Source of the DNA: a virus
Length of the DNA: 64,000 nucleotides
Strand: one strand, 5' to 3'
Virus record (IMG/VR): IMGVR_UViG_3300042923_000569
Span: 259,772-323,771 of that record
Positions 1-7,758 of this stretch are shown piece by piece. How positions within the stretch are numbered: the first letter of the stretch is position 1; every line of letters starts with the position of its first letter. A program made the translations under genes and the position numbers. The notes under the pieces are model-generated. The model was not told where the DNA came from, searched no databases, and saw only the letters and a list, made by a program, of their open reading frames with translations.

Positions 1-147
1 ATAGCTACTTTTCCAAAATTCATGATTATGGTCACAAGTACCAATGATAGTAATCATTTCTGGATTGGTTGCATCATGTTCTTTGACGTAGTTAACACCA
101 TTGTCTGAATTAAAAGTACTCATATCGAAATCTAAATTAACAAGCAT
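1..147 (-). CDS. Unknown protein, 3' end outside window
   Basis: The gene starts at ATG 147 and runs off the left edge after 49 codons. The visible part is acidic and includes a GTCDHNHEFW stretch with Cys and His residues. A second ATG (MSTFNS) lies eight codons in. It follows the next gene upstream by 15 bases. No family recognised. Confidence 0.6.
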   Translation of the reverse strand, partial: MLVNLDFDMSTFNSDNGVNYVKEHDATNPEMITIIGTCDHNHEFWKSSY

Positions 148-162
148 TATGTATACCTTTTA

Positions 163-489
163 TTAAAGATCGGGCAATCGGATGTTTTTAGGCATAAGGC
201 GTGAAGTAGTTAAAACTTCACCATTTAATTTTTCAAGCAACTCATGGCGAATATCCAATGCTTGCCATTCACTTTCCAGAAGACGATAAGAGAGAAAACA
301 ACCATGCTTCTCAATGCCATTTTCATCTTCATAGCGGAAAGTCCTTGTATAGATATCACGAATCGTGGCTTCTACGCCGCAGCAAAGTACTCGCTCATTA
401 ATCTTAAACTTTGAAATATCTTCAGGTGAATAACGCGGAATAGATCTGTTGCGTACATTATGGTTCTTTTCGCGAGCTGGAGAGTTCAT
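163..489 (-). CDS. Unknown 108-aa protein
   Basis: Basic N-terminus (MNSPAREKNHNVRNRS) followed by a compact domain with a CCG motif near residue 37. The start ATG is preceded by a weak purine-rich Shine-Dalgarno. It stands alone behind a promoter (-35 at 548-553, -10 at 524-529), so it probably heads its own transcript. Function not recognised. Confidence 0.7.
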   Translation of the reverse strand: MNSPAREKNHNVRNRSIPRYSPEDISKFKINERVLCCGVEATIRDIYTRTFRYEDENGIEKHGCFLSYRLLESEWQALDIRHELLEKLNGEVLTTSRLMPKNIRLPDL

Positions 490-523
490 AAGTTTAACTT
501 TTCTTTATCTGGTCAAGACGTCT

Positions 524-553
524 ATAATAGCAAAAAGGGCTGACCGAAGTCAA
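524..553 (-). promoter_or_regulatory. Sigma70-like promoter overlapping a terminator
   Basis: TTGACT (548-553), 18-nt spacer, TATTAT (524-529), reading leftward into the gene at 163-489. The -35 box lies inside the 5' arm of the terminator hairpin at 532-556, so read-through, termination and initiation share the same bases. Confidence 0.55.
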
Positions 554-556
554 CCC
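532..556 (-). terminator. Intrinsic terminator with UUCG loop
   Basis: Minus strand GGGTTGAC-TTCG-GTCAGCCC followed by TTTTT. It ends the transcript of the gene at 563-751. Confidence 0.8.
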
Positions 557-562
557 TTTGTT

Positions 563-751
563 TTACGAATGCACTGCTAAAAAGTTTCTAATTTCACGGT
601 CATTGTACAATGGTGTTTCATCATACTCAACCGTCTCTAGGCTCTCTGTGCTGCCTTTGGTGAGGACTTTCACTACTACCTCATCATCGGTCTGGCTGAG
701 TACGGTGAAGCCTGAGCTTTTGATACGGTCAACCAAATACTGACTTATCAC
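563..751 (-). CDS. Unknown 62-aa protein
   Basis: A GTG start at 751 is chosen because a perfect AGGAGG lies 5 bases upstream; the reading frame is open two codons further but has no better signal. The sequence is an alternating beta/alpha pattern with TDDEVVVKVL near the middle, acidic overall. A single-gene transcript is likely (promoter at 802-830, terminator at 532-556). No family recognised. Confidence 0.7.
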   Translation of the reverse strand: MISQYLVDRIKSSGFTVLSQTDDEVVVKVLTKGSTESLETVEYDETPLYNDREIRNFLAVHS

Positions 752-801
752 GTTCACCTCCTGAAAGTTGTGTTGGAGTACATAGCTTTCGGTACTGCAA
801 C

Positions 802-830
802 ACTCTAGGAGATGAATGTCAATAAGTCAA
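802..830 (-). promoter_or_regulatory. Candidate sigma70-like promoter
   Basis: TTGACT (825-830), 17-nt spacer, TAGAGT (802-807). The -35 is good and the -10 weak. It sits between the genes ending at 838 and starting at 751. A second TTGACA overlaps at 817-822. Confidence 0.4.
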
Positions 831-837
831 GTACTTT

Positions 838-1560
838 TTAGCATGAACAGCTAAAAAATGACCCGCGATCATGATAAGGAACTTCAACACCGCGATAGAT
901 TTCGTAGTTATCCCAAAACTCGTCTGAAACATATTCACCTTCAAGTAATCCACCTTTAACAAGATAGTTATTCCAGGTTCCATTACGCTGTGAACGTACC
1001 CAATCATCTGCGTATTCCATTAGTTCATCAACCTCTAAACCTAAATCATCTGCATAGTTTTCAATCCAGTAATATGCAGTGTTTGAATCTTTCTTTTCTG
1101 GCTCTGATAAAGGTGCTGGTTCGACAAATTCAGTACGTTTTACAACTGACGATGGTACAGATACAGTTAAACGTTTCTGGATTTCCTGCATTAGTTCTTC
1201 AGAAGTTAATTCTTCAAGAGCTTTCGGTTTATTCTCTGGAAAATCTGGATGGGTCCAAACGTGTGCAAGAGAAGTAATCTTACGTGGATAAACTACTAAC
1301 CAGAAACGTTCACCTTTTTCAACTTTTTCAGTTAGAAACGGATCAACAATACCAACAGCTTTCAGTTCTGGACGGAAGTCAGTTGCATATGCTTTACCAT
1401 CTGAACCAATACCAATGTTACAACCAACAGTTAAATCTTCACCTGCTTCAACAGGCTCAACACCTAAGTGAATTGCATCACGACGTTCTTCACGAGTATG
1501 AATCAAGCCAAGGGAATCTAATGCATCTGTTGCAACTGAACGTTTATCTTTATGAGACAT
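838..1560 (-). CDS. Unknown 240-aa phage protein
   Basis: Two parts are visible. Residues 1-105 contain a beta-rich domain ending in FWLVVYPRKITSLAHVW. Residues 150-235 are acidic and aromatic-rich (ENYADDLGLEVDELMEYADDW), ending in a Cys-Ser-Cys tail. It lies 12 bases downstream of the sigma-factor gene and is probably co-transcribed with it. Its product may work with or after the sigma factor, but this is only a positional guess. Confidence 0.75.
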   Translation of the reverse strand: MSHKDKRSVATDALDSLGLIHTREERRDAIHLGVEPVEAGEDLTVGCNIGIGSDGKAYATDFRPELKAVGIVDPFLTEKVEKGERFWLVVYPRKITSLAHVWTHPDFPENKPKALEELTSEELMQEIQKRLTVSVPSSVVKRTEFVEPAPLSEPEKKDSNTAYYWIENYADDLGLEVDELMEYADDWVRSQRNGTWNNYLVKGGLLEGEYVSDEFWDNYEIYRGVEVPYHDRGSFFSCSC

Positions 1561-1572
1561 AATTTTAAAACC

Positions 1573-2577
1573 TTATTCGAAGTTAATATTATTACGTACT
1601 ACAATGCGACGTACTTTATCCATCATATCATTGTAGCGACGGGATAGAGTTGCTTTTGAAGTTACAAACTTTCCTTTACCATCAATATAACCAGAAGTAA
1701 TTACTTCGTCAAAGGTATGAACACGATACCCGTCAAGGCCATGTACTAAACCTAATAGAACTCGTTCATGTTCTTCAAGTTCATCCATAATTTCTTCCAT
1801 CACTGCAAGAAAATCTTTACTCAAACAACGTTCATCTACAACGTAGTCTGCACTTTCACCTGGTATAATATCTTTTAGAGTTTGTTCTGAACCTTCTTCT
1901 GAACGGTTCATTGGCGTATCAATACTAAAAGTATTACTGTTATAATTCATAATACGTTTTACTGCACGGATATCGATCCCGGTTGCTTCTGAAATTTGTT
2001 CGTTTGTTGGATAGCCATTGCTATCAGAAATGAAACGTTCAATGAATGATTGAATTTTAATATTACTTACAGAAAGATGTTCTGGTAGTGCAACCATCCG
2101 TACATCATTGTTGCCGTTACGATACATGTACTGACGGATTGCAGTAGTAGCATAAGTACTAAACATTGTACGGAAAGATGGATCAAAACCATAGATTGCT
2201 TTCATCAATCCTTCGAATCCATATTGTACTTTATCTTGGAATGGAATGTTACAAGTACAGTTCTTTGCTTCAGTATAAACTAAACCACTATTATAAAGTA
2301 CTAGTAGTTTTTTAGATTCTTCTACATCTTCACCTGATTGGATCTTACGAATAAGTTCTTCATTGCTCACATATTCACGCGACTTTACAGAAGCTTTAAT
2401 TTTATCCATAGTTAAATCAGAAGAGGAAGTATTATCTTCTTGTTTTGTTTCTTCTTCTAAATCAAGCGAACCTAGATTATCCAGATTTGTTGTTTCTTCT
2501 TCAAAGCATTCGTTTAGTACTTCTTCCTGAATTTCTTCTAAGTTTAGCTTTTTAATGCTCACATTTTCTCCGAACAA
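1573..2577 (-). CDS. Sigma-70 family RNA polymerase sigma factor
   Basis: 334 aa. Region 2 is clear: an N-S-G-L-V helix, then GFEGLMKAIYGFDPSF and FSTYATTAIRQYMYR, matching the core-binding and -10 recognition helices of group 2/3 sigma factors. Region 3 follows (PEHLSVSNIKIQSF, then PTNEQISEATGID and IDTPMNRSEEG). Region 4 is around LEEHERVLLGLVHGLDG, with a long insertion before the last helix. The N-terminal ~85 residues are acidic and low complexity. It would redirect host or phage RNA polymerase to a subset of phage promoters, probably late or middle ones. This assignment to a promoter class is inference. Confidence 0.93.
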   Translation of the reverse strand: MFGENVSIKKLNLEEIQEEVLNECFEEETTNLDNLGSLDLEEETKQEDNTSSSDLTMDKIKASVKSREYVSNEELIRKIQSGEDVEESKKLLVLYNSGLVYTEAKNCTCNIPFQDKVQYGFEGLMKAIYGFDPSFRTMFSTYATTAIRQYMYRNGNNDVRMVALPEHLSVSNIKIQSFIERFISDSNGYPTNEQISEATGIDIRAVKRIMNYNSNTFSIDTPMNRSEEGSEQTLKDIIPGESADYVVDERCLSKDFLAVMEEIMDELEEHERVLLGLVHGLDGYRVHTFDEVITSGYIDGKGKFVTSKATLSRRYNDMMDKVRRIVVRNNINFE

Positions 2578-2602
2578 AATATATACGATGAATTTTAGTC
2601 AA

Positions 2603-2633
2603 TAAAAAAAGCCAGGCTTTTCAGCTTGGCTTT
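2603..2633 (-). terminator. Intrinsic terminator
   Basis: Minus strand AAGCCAAGC...GCCTGGCTT hairpin followed by seven Ts. It separates the HTH/48-aa operon from the sigma-factor gene. Confidence 0.8.
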
Positions 2634-2659
2634 GGTACAACACGAACGTAGGGGTTTGG

Positions 2660-2806
2660 TTATGCTGAGTAGGTGCTGTGAATAATCACGTTACCTTTCT
2701 CTTCTTTCAGATAGCGACGTGCTTCGGCTTCTGAACGTGCTGAAATGCGGGTGCGGTGCTTATTGCTGCTACCTTGGAAATAGTACTCTACGAAATATTC
2801 TTTCAT
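2660..2806 (-). CDS. Small 48-aa YFVEY-type protein
   Basis: Start ATG 2806 overlaps the TGA of the upstream HTH gene (ATGA), so the two are translationally coupled. The N-terminus MKEYFVEYYFQG resembles the beginnings of the proteins at 26694-26915 and 26915-27205. The middle is an Arg-rich helix (SARSEAEARRYLKEE). Function unknown; possibly a partner of the HTH protein. Confidence 0.7.
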   Translation of the reverse strand: MKEYFVEYYFQGSSNKHRTRISARSEAEARRYLKEEKGNVIIHSTYSA

Positions 2807-3048
2807 GATACTGTATCCTTTTGTTTAAGCTCAGTTGTTATTTTAATATCATAGCCGAGTTCAATTGCAAAGTCAACTAGCATATCGATACTAAACAAAT
2901 CTTTGCGTTCCTGCATCAAGTTGGATACGCGAGGCTGAGAAGTCTTTAACGCGTGGGATAAATCCTTCTGTGACATATTGTGGATCAATGCCGTGCCTTT
3001 GATTAACTTGAACAACTGTTTCTTTAATGCGTCTTTATTACTAGCCAT
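2803..3048 (-). CDS. XRE/HigA-like helix-turn-helix protein
   Basis: 81 aa. MSQKDLSHALKTSQPRVSNLM (residues 25-45) is a textbook lambda-repressor-type HTH, followed by FSIDMLVDFAIELGYDI as in antitoxin-type HTH_37 proteins. It would bind DNA as a dimer. Antitoxins of this type usually sit beside a toxin; the only neighbour here is the 48-aa ORF, so this could be an orphan regulator. A strong GAAA-loop hairpin lies just upstream of its start. Confidence 0.85.
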   Translation of the reverse strand: MASNKDALKKQLFKLIKGTALIHNMSQKDLSHALKTSQPRVSNLMQERKDLFSIDMLVDFAIELGYDIKITTELKQKDTVS

Positions 3049-3078
3049 TTCAAAATCTCACTTAAAATTCATCTCGAT

Positions 3079-3104
3079 TAAAAGGTGGCGGGGTTTCCCC
3101 CGCC
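3079..3104 (-). terminator. GC-rich GAAA-loop hairpin terminator
   Basis: Minus strand GGCGGGG-GAAA-CCCCGCC followed by ACCTTTTAA. It is the most stable hairpin in the window and marks the 3' end of the structured region to its right. Confidence 0.75.
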
Positions 3105-3828
3105 GGGTCTGGCATTCATTGCTTCAACCGTTACGCATATGCTCTCACCACCGAACTGATGATAACATAGTACTTCGTAGTAAATCAAGAACTTTGTTGA
3201 ATGAGTTCGGTTCATTCTAAAAGGTACTGTTTCTCATTCCACCTATAAATGGTGTGGGGTATCTACGCTATACCACAAGTACCAGTTTGAAACGTTACGC
3301 GGCCTACGTCTACCGCACCAGATAAAGTATCTGGAAAGTTTTTCGCTAACTTCATCCTGCTTAACCTATGGTATCGCAAGTCAACGTTTCTACTCCTAGA
3401 TTACTCACATATTACTATGTCAGCAACAGTACTGAAACATCAATCCGGTTTCCCCCAGCCCCAGCTCTAACTCGGACTACGCGATTGACATAACCAATGT
3501 TCCAGTATACTTCTTTCAATTACCATTACTTTGAATGGCGAAGTCAGACATGAGCGGCTTCTACGATATTTGTAGCGGGAATAAGCTACCCCGCATCAAT
3601 CTCCACCTGTACAGTACAATTACTTTAGTACTAATACGTGCTCACTGCAATATGTCTCATTTATAGTGTGAATCTAATTCGCGGTTATTGCCAAAGTGCC
3701 GCGAACCAATCACTTTTCGCCTAGATTTATATGATTAATTTATAATTTAAGTTTTACATTTGCGTAAAGCCCTCATCTTTATTAAACACTACACTTTTCA
3801 GTGCATCCAAGAACAATCTTGCTTTAGA
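3087..3828 (-). ncRNA. Candidate large structured RNA (about 740 nt)
   Basis: No open reading frame of note for 850 bases, but many perfect hairpins on the minus strand: TTCGCGG...CCGCGAA near 3680-3705, GCGGG...CCCGC near 3575-3595, CCAGATA-CTT-TATCTGG near 3318-3335, GTGG...CCAC near 3253-3276, and the terminal GAAA hairpin. A consensus promoter lies at its right end (3835-3863) and a terminator at its left. Size, phage setting and tRNA richness recall the GOLLD and ROOL ornate RNAs, but no consensus was checked. Confidence 0.55.
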
Positions 3829-3834
3829 GACTCT

Positions 3835-3863
3835 ATTATGCTTTCTTTCGAAGTAGAAGTCAA
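3835..3863 (-). promoter_or_regulatory. Promoter of the structured RNA
   Basis: TTGACT (3858-3863), 17-nt spacer, CATAAT (3835-3840). The predicted start of transcription near 3828 has no gene before 3048, so the promoter serves the structured RNA. Confidence 0.6.
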
Positions 3864-3898
3864 GCATAATTTTCATTTATTTTTCGAATCTTTAAAGT

Positions 3899-4210
3899 TT
3901 AAATCGGATATTTCTCTTTCAGTGCTTTCCAGTCTACCATTCCTGGTAGTACTGTCAATCGCTTTTTTAAGATTTCTTGGGCTAATTTTTCAGCCTGTTC
4001 TTCGGCTTGCCAACAGATACGATTCTTACTTTCCAGATCATACCATTCATAACCTTCGAAACCATTCCAGCTTTTACATCGTGCTTTGACTTCATGCGTC
4101 TTCTTCCAGCACTGGAAGAAATACTTACGCTCAAGTACTTCGATCTTGATGACAGAACCAAATAAATCAGGTTCAAGTTTAATGAAACTAACAATGAATT
4201 TGTGTTTCAT
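3899..4210 (-). CDS. Unknown 103-aa protein
   Basis: Start ATG 4210 has AAGGA 9 bases upstream. Basic, Trp- and Cys-containing (QCWKKTHEVKARCKSWNGF, then CWQAEEQAEKLAQEILKKR). This fits a beta domain followed by a helix. Last gene before the promoter of the large RNA region. No family recognised. Confidence 0.7.
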   Translation of the reverse strand: MKHKFIVSFIKLEPDLFGSVIKIEVLERKYFFQCWKKTHEVKARCKSWNGFEGYEWYDLESKNRICWQAEEQAEKLAQEILKKRLTVLPGMVDWKALKEKYPI

Positions 4211-4215
4211 TTTTG

Positions 4216-4377
4216 TTAATCCTTGAAGTTAACAATATCAAGAACTACTTCATCATATGATTTACAGAAACCAACCGCCAGACCATGTGCATAATCAAAC
4301 GCACTGAATTCTGGCTCACCTTTATTACTGCGAATTTTACGTGCAATGTTAGCAATGCACATTTCGTATGCGTTCAT
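4216..4377 (-). CDS. Unknown 53-aa protein
   Basis: The start is placed at ATG 4377 (MNAYEMCIANIARKIR) because GAGAT lies 6 bases upstream; the frame is open further but crosses a terminator hairpin. The middle DYAHGLAVGFCKSYDEVV is a helix. Follows a terminator at 4396-4420, so expression probably relies on read-through or processing. Confidence 0.65.
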   Translation of the reverse strand: MNAYEMCIANIARKIRSNKGEPEFSAFDYAHGLAVGFCKSYDEVVLDIVNFKD

Positions 4378-4395
4378 ATTAATCTCATTTAAAAG

Positions 4396-4420
4396 TGGAG
4401 AGGCCGTCCCTCTCCAATAC
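4396..4420 (-). terminator. Hairpin terminator
   Basis: Minus strand GGAGAGG-GACG-GCCTCTCC then ACTTTTAA. It lies between two same-strand genes, a layout repeated through the window (hairpin, T-tract, then GAGAT and ATG). Confidence 0.65.
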
Positions 4421-4430
4421 ATATATAATA

Positions 4431-4724
4431 CTACTTAACCTTACGAATTGCAACCAGAAAAATCCCCTTTCCGTTATTTTGGAAGGAAGTTTCTGCCATA
4501 ATTTTTGAGCCATCCAGACCGAAATCGATTGACAGTTTAACAATATTATGAGTGTGGCTAGTCTTACCCAACTGGAAACTCGTAATATAGGCTTCAGCTT
4601 CCTGGATAGTTTCAAAGCGTTTAGCAGTACTGAAGTCATTTGAGCGTACCGGTGTATCCCATTTATCCTCACGGATAAACTGATACTCAGGAATAACACT
4701 ATCAACTACAGTAATAATATACAT
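4431..4724 (-). CDS. Unknown 97-aa protein, paralogue of next gene
   Basis: Start ATG 4724 overlaps the stop region of the upstream gene (TAGCATG). The core (RSNDFSTAKRFETIQEAEAY) parallels KTDFKSAKKHSTMNSA in the gene at 4726-5013, so the two look like an old tandem duplication. Ends with an amber codon; read-through would add 13 residues. No known family. Confidence 0.7.
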   Translation of the reverse strand: MYIITVVDSVIPEYQFIREDKWDTPVRSNDFSTAKRFETIQEAEAYITSFQLGKTSHTHNIVKLSIDFGLDGSKIMAETSFQNNGKGIFLVAIRKVK

Positions 4725-4725
4725 G

Positions 4726-5013
4726 CTATTTTCCTAGACCAAGTGCTTTGATCTCTTGTGGAGATAGTTTCTTTAGGGCTGATTGACGAAGTTCTTCATC
4801 AATTGCATCTTGTGATACTTCTTCAGTAATAACAGTACAGCGAAGAATTCCAGTTCCATTATCTGAACGTTTAGATTCCATCGCAGAATTCATAGTACTA
4901 TGTTTCTTAGCACTTTTGAAATCTGTTTTATATGGATAACCACCAGTGTGGTTATCATGATCGATAAAGCCATCATCTTTCTTTACTACATAGTAAACAA
5001 TTGAATTAGACAT
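4726..5013 (-). CDS. Unknown 95-aa protein, paralogue of previous
   Basis: Acidic/basic mixed small protein with VVKKDDGFIDHDNHTGG near the N-terminus and a helical C-terminus (SPQEIKALGLGK). Ends in TAG; suppression would add only 8 residues. Upstream of and similar to the gene at 4431-4724. It is one of few genes here with an amber stop. Confidence 0.7.
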   Translation of the reverse strand: MSNSIVYYVVKKDDGFIDHDNHTGGYPYKTDFKSAKKHSTMNSAMESKRSDNGTGILRCTVITEEVSQDAIDEELRQSALKKLSPQEIKALGLGK

Positions 5014-5015
5014 TT

Positions 5016-5537
5016 TTAGTCACCGTAACGAACATTCGTAAATTTTCTTTCATTATCATACATGATATGTTCACGTACAATAACACCTTTTTCAATATGA
5101 AGTACACGTTCATGTACTGGAGTACTTAAAGTTATTTGTTTAAGTTCATCCAGTTCAACAGATACTTCACCTTTGTATTTTAAGAATCCCATACGTTTAC
5201 GATTGAAGTGGTATTCGAATGATTTGTCGGTGACATTAATATAATACACACCTTCTTCTTCAATCGTCTTACCTTCTTCAACGTAAGTGATGATGATTTT
5301 AAAATTGCCATGATCTGTATAAGTACTAAAACAATTTTTCAATTCATTAGAAGTTACTGTAAATTGAAATACGTAACCACTTTTATTTTTAAATTTTTCT
5401 GCTGCACCATTAGCATTCATTTGGATGATCTGTAATGGAACTGCGTCAAACTGTTCAAACACATTACTATTTCTGTCATCCATTGAAAGGAATTTATTAG
5501 GATCTGTCAGAATAACCCAATCATTTTTCTTGAACAT
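5016..5537 (-). CDS. Unknown 173-aa beta-rich protein
   Basis: Starts MFKKNDWVILTDPN and continues as alternating hydrophobic strands (YVFQFTV, FKIIITYVEE, GVYYINV), suggesting an SH3-like or beta-barrel fold. The stop abuts the downstream start. No recognisable motif. Confidence 0.7.
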   Translation of the reverse strand: MFKKNDWVILTDPNKFLSMDDRNSNVFEQFDAVPLQIIQMNANGAAEKFKNKSGYVFQFTVTSNELKNCFSTYTDHGNFKIIITYVEEGKTIEEEGVYYINVTDKSFEYHFNRKRMGFLKYKGEVSVELDELKQITLSTPVHERVLHIEKGVIVREHIMYDNERKFTNVRYGD

Positions 5538-5543
5538 AATTTC

Positions 5544-5810
5544 TCACATACTTAGAGATTCAATAAAATCGAATAGTTCATTACTTTCTACCAAGCCTGC
5601 TCCAATTAAACGAATACGAGTTTCTTCTTTGCTGGCAGTAGTTTCAAAAGTACTTTCCATAACTTCGTGCAAACAGTTTGGTAGTACATTCCAAAGTTCA
5701 TCACCCAAATCATGGTCACTTAAGCAGCCATGTTCATCGAAGTAATCTTTATCCACAATACTTATTAAAAAACCAAAATCTTCAGCATCATTGAATGAAA
5801 AGAGATACAT
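5544..5810 (-). CDS. Unknown acidic 88-aa protein
   Basis: Strongly acidic (many D/E), with paired aromatic residues (YLFSFND, DELWNVL, ELFDFIESL). The 5' end overlaps the stop of the upstream gene by one base (TAATG). Small acidic phage proteins of this kind are often inhibitors of host factors, but there is no specific evidence here. Confidence 0.7.
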   Translation of the reverse strand: MYLFSFNDAEDFGFLISIVDKDYFDEHGCLSDHDLGDELWNVLPNCLHEVMESTFETTASKEETRIRLIGAGLVESNELFDFIESLSM

Positions 5811-6157
5811 TATAGCTCCAGACCGTAAACAGTTGCTTTCATGCGTAGTTCATAGGGATCGAACGACTCTTTAATCCATCCTTCAGGCGATACCCATGCA
5901 TCCCAAGTTTTATTTCGGCGTTTGTAGGTGGTAAAGTCGAAACGTACTACACTGTCATTCGTATATTCCAAGTTGTCAGCTTGTACAACACAGAATTTAG
6001 AATCGATTTTTGCTACGAATTTGCGGTTAGCAAAAATAATTTCACCATCACACTCAATTCCAATTAGATCTTCAAACTCTGAAACGCGGTTAACCGTACC
6101 GGTACGCATTGTTCCTTTATAAAGGAAACATACTTCTTCATTTTTATTCAATAACAT
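5810..6157 (-). CDS. Unknown 115-aa protein
   Basis: ATG 6157 (MLLNKNEEVCF) is chosen because GAGG lies 9 bases upstream; nine more in-frame codons exist before it. Beta-rich first half (VCFLYKGTMRTGTVNRV, IIFANRKFVAKI) and Trp-rich second half (KTWDAWVSPEGW). No family recognised. Confidence 0.7.
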   Translation of the reverse strand: MLLNKNEEVCFLYKGTMRTGTVNRVSEFEDLIGIECDGEIIFANRKFVAKIDSKFCVVQADNLEYTNDSVVRFDFTTYKRRNKTWDAWVSPEGWIKESFDPYELRMKATVYGLEL

Positions 6158-6211
6158 AACATTGTACCTCAAAAAGTACTGCATTTGGTTGCAGTACTTA
6201 ATTTATAATCT

Positions 6212-6667
6212 TTAATCTTTAAAGTTGATGAAAGGACAAATTTTTTGTTTCTTTGCTTTTACATAAGCAAATACAAAGTTTGTTTCTTTTGGTTCATCAG
6301 ATTTATTAGAAACCCAGCGATGTTTGAAGTATGTATTATATGCAATAACCAATACAAGTAAAGTATCAATTATCACAGATGTTACAACAGCACGATAGTT
6401 AAATACGCCGGGTAGCTGATGGAATATTGCAGGTAAGATCTTCATACTTGCAAGCATATCATTGAAAAATGCACCAAAGCCATATAAAAACACAATTAAT
6501 ATTGCAGTTAATGCGAATAGTAAAATTACAACACCTGCAACGATTAAAAATGGTGAAAGTACTACTTGCCAGAAATAGATACAAAGTGAATTTGATGGAC
6601 TTTTACCAAAAAAGTCCAACATAAAATCTGCCATACGGTAATGCCAAGAGTTACGACTGATATTCAT
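6212..6667 (-). CDS. Multi-pass membrane protein, 151 aa
   Basis: At least three hydrophobic segments: residues 30-45 (YFWQVVLSPFLIVAG), 46-68, and 93-111 (VVTSVIIDTLLVLVIAY), followed by a basic cytoplasmic tail. Start ATG 6667 overlaps the stop of the upstream 40-aa membrane gene (TAATG). First of a run of inner-membrane genes (6.2-10 kb). Confidence 0.75.
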   Translation of the reverse strand: MNISRNSWHYRMADFMLDFFGKSPSNSLCIYFWQVVLSPFLIVAGVVILLFALTAILIVFLYGFGAFFNDMLASMKILPAIFHQLPGVFNYRAVVTSVIIDTLLVLVIAYNTYFKHRWVSNKSDEPKETNFVFAYVKAKKQKICPFINFKD

Positions 6668-6789
6668 TAACTGCCTCGTGTTAGGGAATTAACACAATCC
6701 CCGATTGTTGGATGTTTTGTACCGAACTGATAACCAACGCCAGCACCGATACTGAATACTACCAGGATAAGAATAATTGGCTTTAACAT
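6667..6789 (-). CDS. 40-aa single-span membrane peptide
   Basis: MLKPIILILVVFSIGAGVGYQFG is one N-terminal transmembrane helix with a short polar tail containing one Cys. The start is directly downstream of the gene at 6791, and the stop overlaps the next ATG. Size and topology fit a small holin-like or regulatory membrane peptide; no stronger statement is possible. Confidence 0.65.
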   Translation of the reverse strand: MLKPIILILVVFSIGAGVGYQFGTKHPTIGDCVNSLTRGS

Positions 6790-6790
6790 T

Positions 6791-7498
6791 TTACGACTCC
6801 AGTTTATCAATAATTGATTGGACAGTAGTTAAACACTCCTGCTGAAACTGCTCTGAATCATAATAAGCAGTCCCGCCGCCAGATTCAACTTGCTCTTTAG
6901 ATAAGTATAACCCATTTTTAAGATTATAGTCAAGAACAATTTTCCATGCTTTATACGTCGCTAAAACCAGTTCTACGATGATCGGATGGTGATCCGGCTT
7001 AACATAAAAACAAATCGAATATTCACTGCTAAATGGGTAAGGCGTGCTGATAAAGTTCCTGCTATGGTCAGCCATCTGATCCGTTGCATAAGCAATTTGC
7101 TCTGCTGCGATTGCCTCTGCATCGAAATAGTACGATTTATCTTGTACCCCAAATTCCTGTTTGTAAGTTGAAATACTTTTCTCCATGCGTTGTTTAATAC
7201 GCTCTGGAACTTCAGGGAAAAGATCTTTCCATTGTTGATAGTTGGATTCTTCTTCCTGGAGAAAACGTGCACGTTTGTCCAATACAACATCAAAATTGTA
7301 ATCGTACTTAGAAAACAAATTCTGATAACGTCTTTCATCATATTCTTCGTACTGCAACCCTTGTACTGGATCATACTCAATTCCATTTCCAATAACAGAA
7401 AAAATATGATCCAGTTGGCTTAGTGCAGTAGGATGAATAGTAATGTACTTATACTTCTGGAAACTCAAGTTGTATAGTACATTATCTAATTCCGACAT
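6791..7498 (-). CDS. Unknown 235-aa protein
   Basis: Aromatic-rich and helical, with YDERRYQNLFSKYDYNFD and a long acidic/Gln helix region (LQEEESNYQQWKDLFPEVPERI). The middle hydrophobic stretch (IIVELVLATYKAWKIVLDY) is probably a buried helix. Glycine cluster ESGGGTAYY near the end. No family recognised. Confidence 0.75.
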   Translation of the reverse strand: MSELDNVLYNLSFQKYKYITIHPTALSQLDHIFSVIGNGIEYDPVQGLQYEEYDERRYQNLFSKYDYNFDVVLDKRARFLQEEESNYQQWKDLFPEVPERIKQRMEKSISTYKQEFGVQDKSYYFDAEAIAAEQIAYATDQMADHSRNFISTPYPFSSEYSICFYVKPDHHPIIVELVLATYKAWKIVLDYNLKNGLYLSKEQVESGGGTAYYDSEQFQQECLTTVQSIIDKLES

Positions 7499-7502
7499 TT
7501 TA

Positions 7503-7751
7503 TTATCCTAACAGAATGTTTAAGATTTGTTTTTTCATATTGACTACACTAGCTTCCAGCTTTGATTTAGCATTGAAGGTACTGTCAATATCTTTATAGA
7601 ACTGGTCAATCTCTTTAGTCCTGATATTTTTTGATTCAGTAAACTTCTCCTGAATAGTCTCGTACAGACCTTTAATCTTAAGAGTCATTTCCTGTACCTG
7701 AACATCAGTACTTTTGATAGATACAACTAAGTCGTTAATTTGTTCTGACAT
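7503..7751 (-). CDS. Coiled-coil protein, 82 aa
   Basis: Almost continuous heptad pattern (INDLVVSIKSTDVQVQEM, LKIKGLYETIQEKF, LEASVVNMKKQILNILL). No Cys, no Gly-rich turns. Probably forms a helical oligomer or a scaffold for the neighbouring membrane proteins (inference from position only). Confidence 0.75.
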   Translation of the reverse strand: MSEQINDLVVSIKSTDVQVQEMTLKIKGLYETIQEKFTESKNIRTKEIDQFYKDIDSTFNAKSKLEASVVNMKKQILNILLG

Positions 7752-7758
7752 TTTGAAC

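Noticed and set aside
3777-3899. 40-codon minus-strand frame (MKIMLDFYFERK...) between the large RNA and gene 3899-4210
   Set aside because: It overlaps the -35/-10 boxes of the RNA promoter and lacks a ribosome-binding site.
3760-4089. Plus-strand open frame of 109 codons opposite the gene at 3899-4210
   Set aside because: It mirrors a minus-strand gene with a better ribosome site and protein-like composition; nothing else in this part is on the plus strand.
4431-5013. UAG read-through of genes ending in TAG at 4431 and 4726
   Set aside because: Extensions are only 13 and 8 codons with no downstream domain; these TAGs behave as normal stops.
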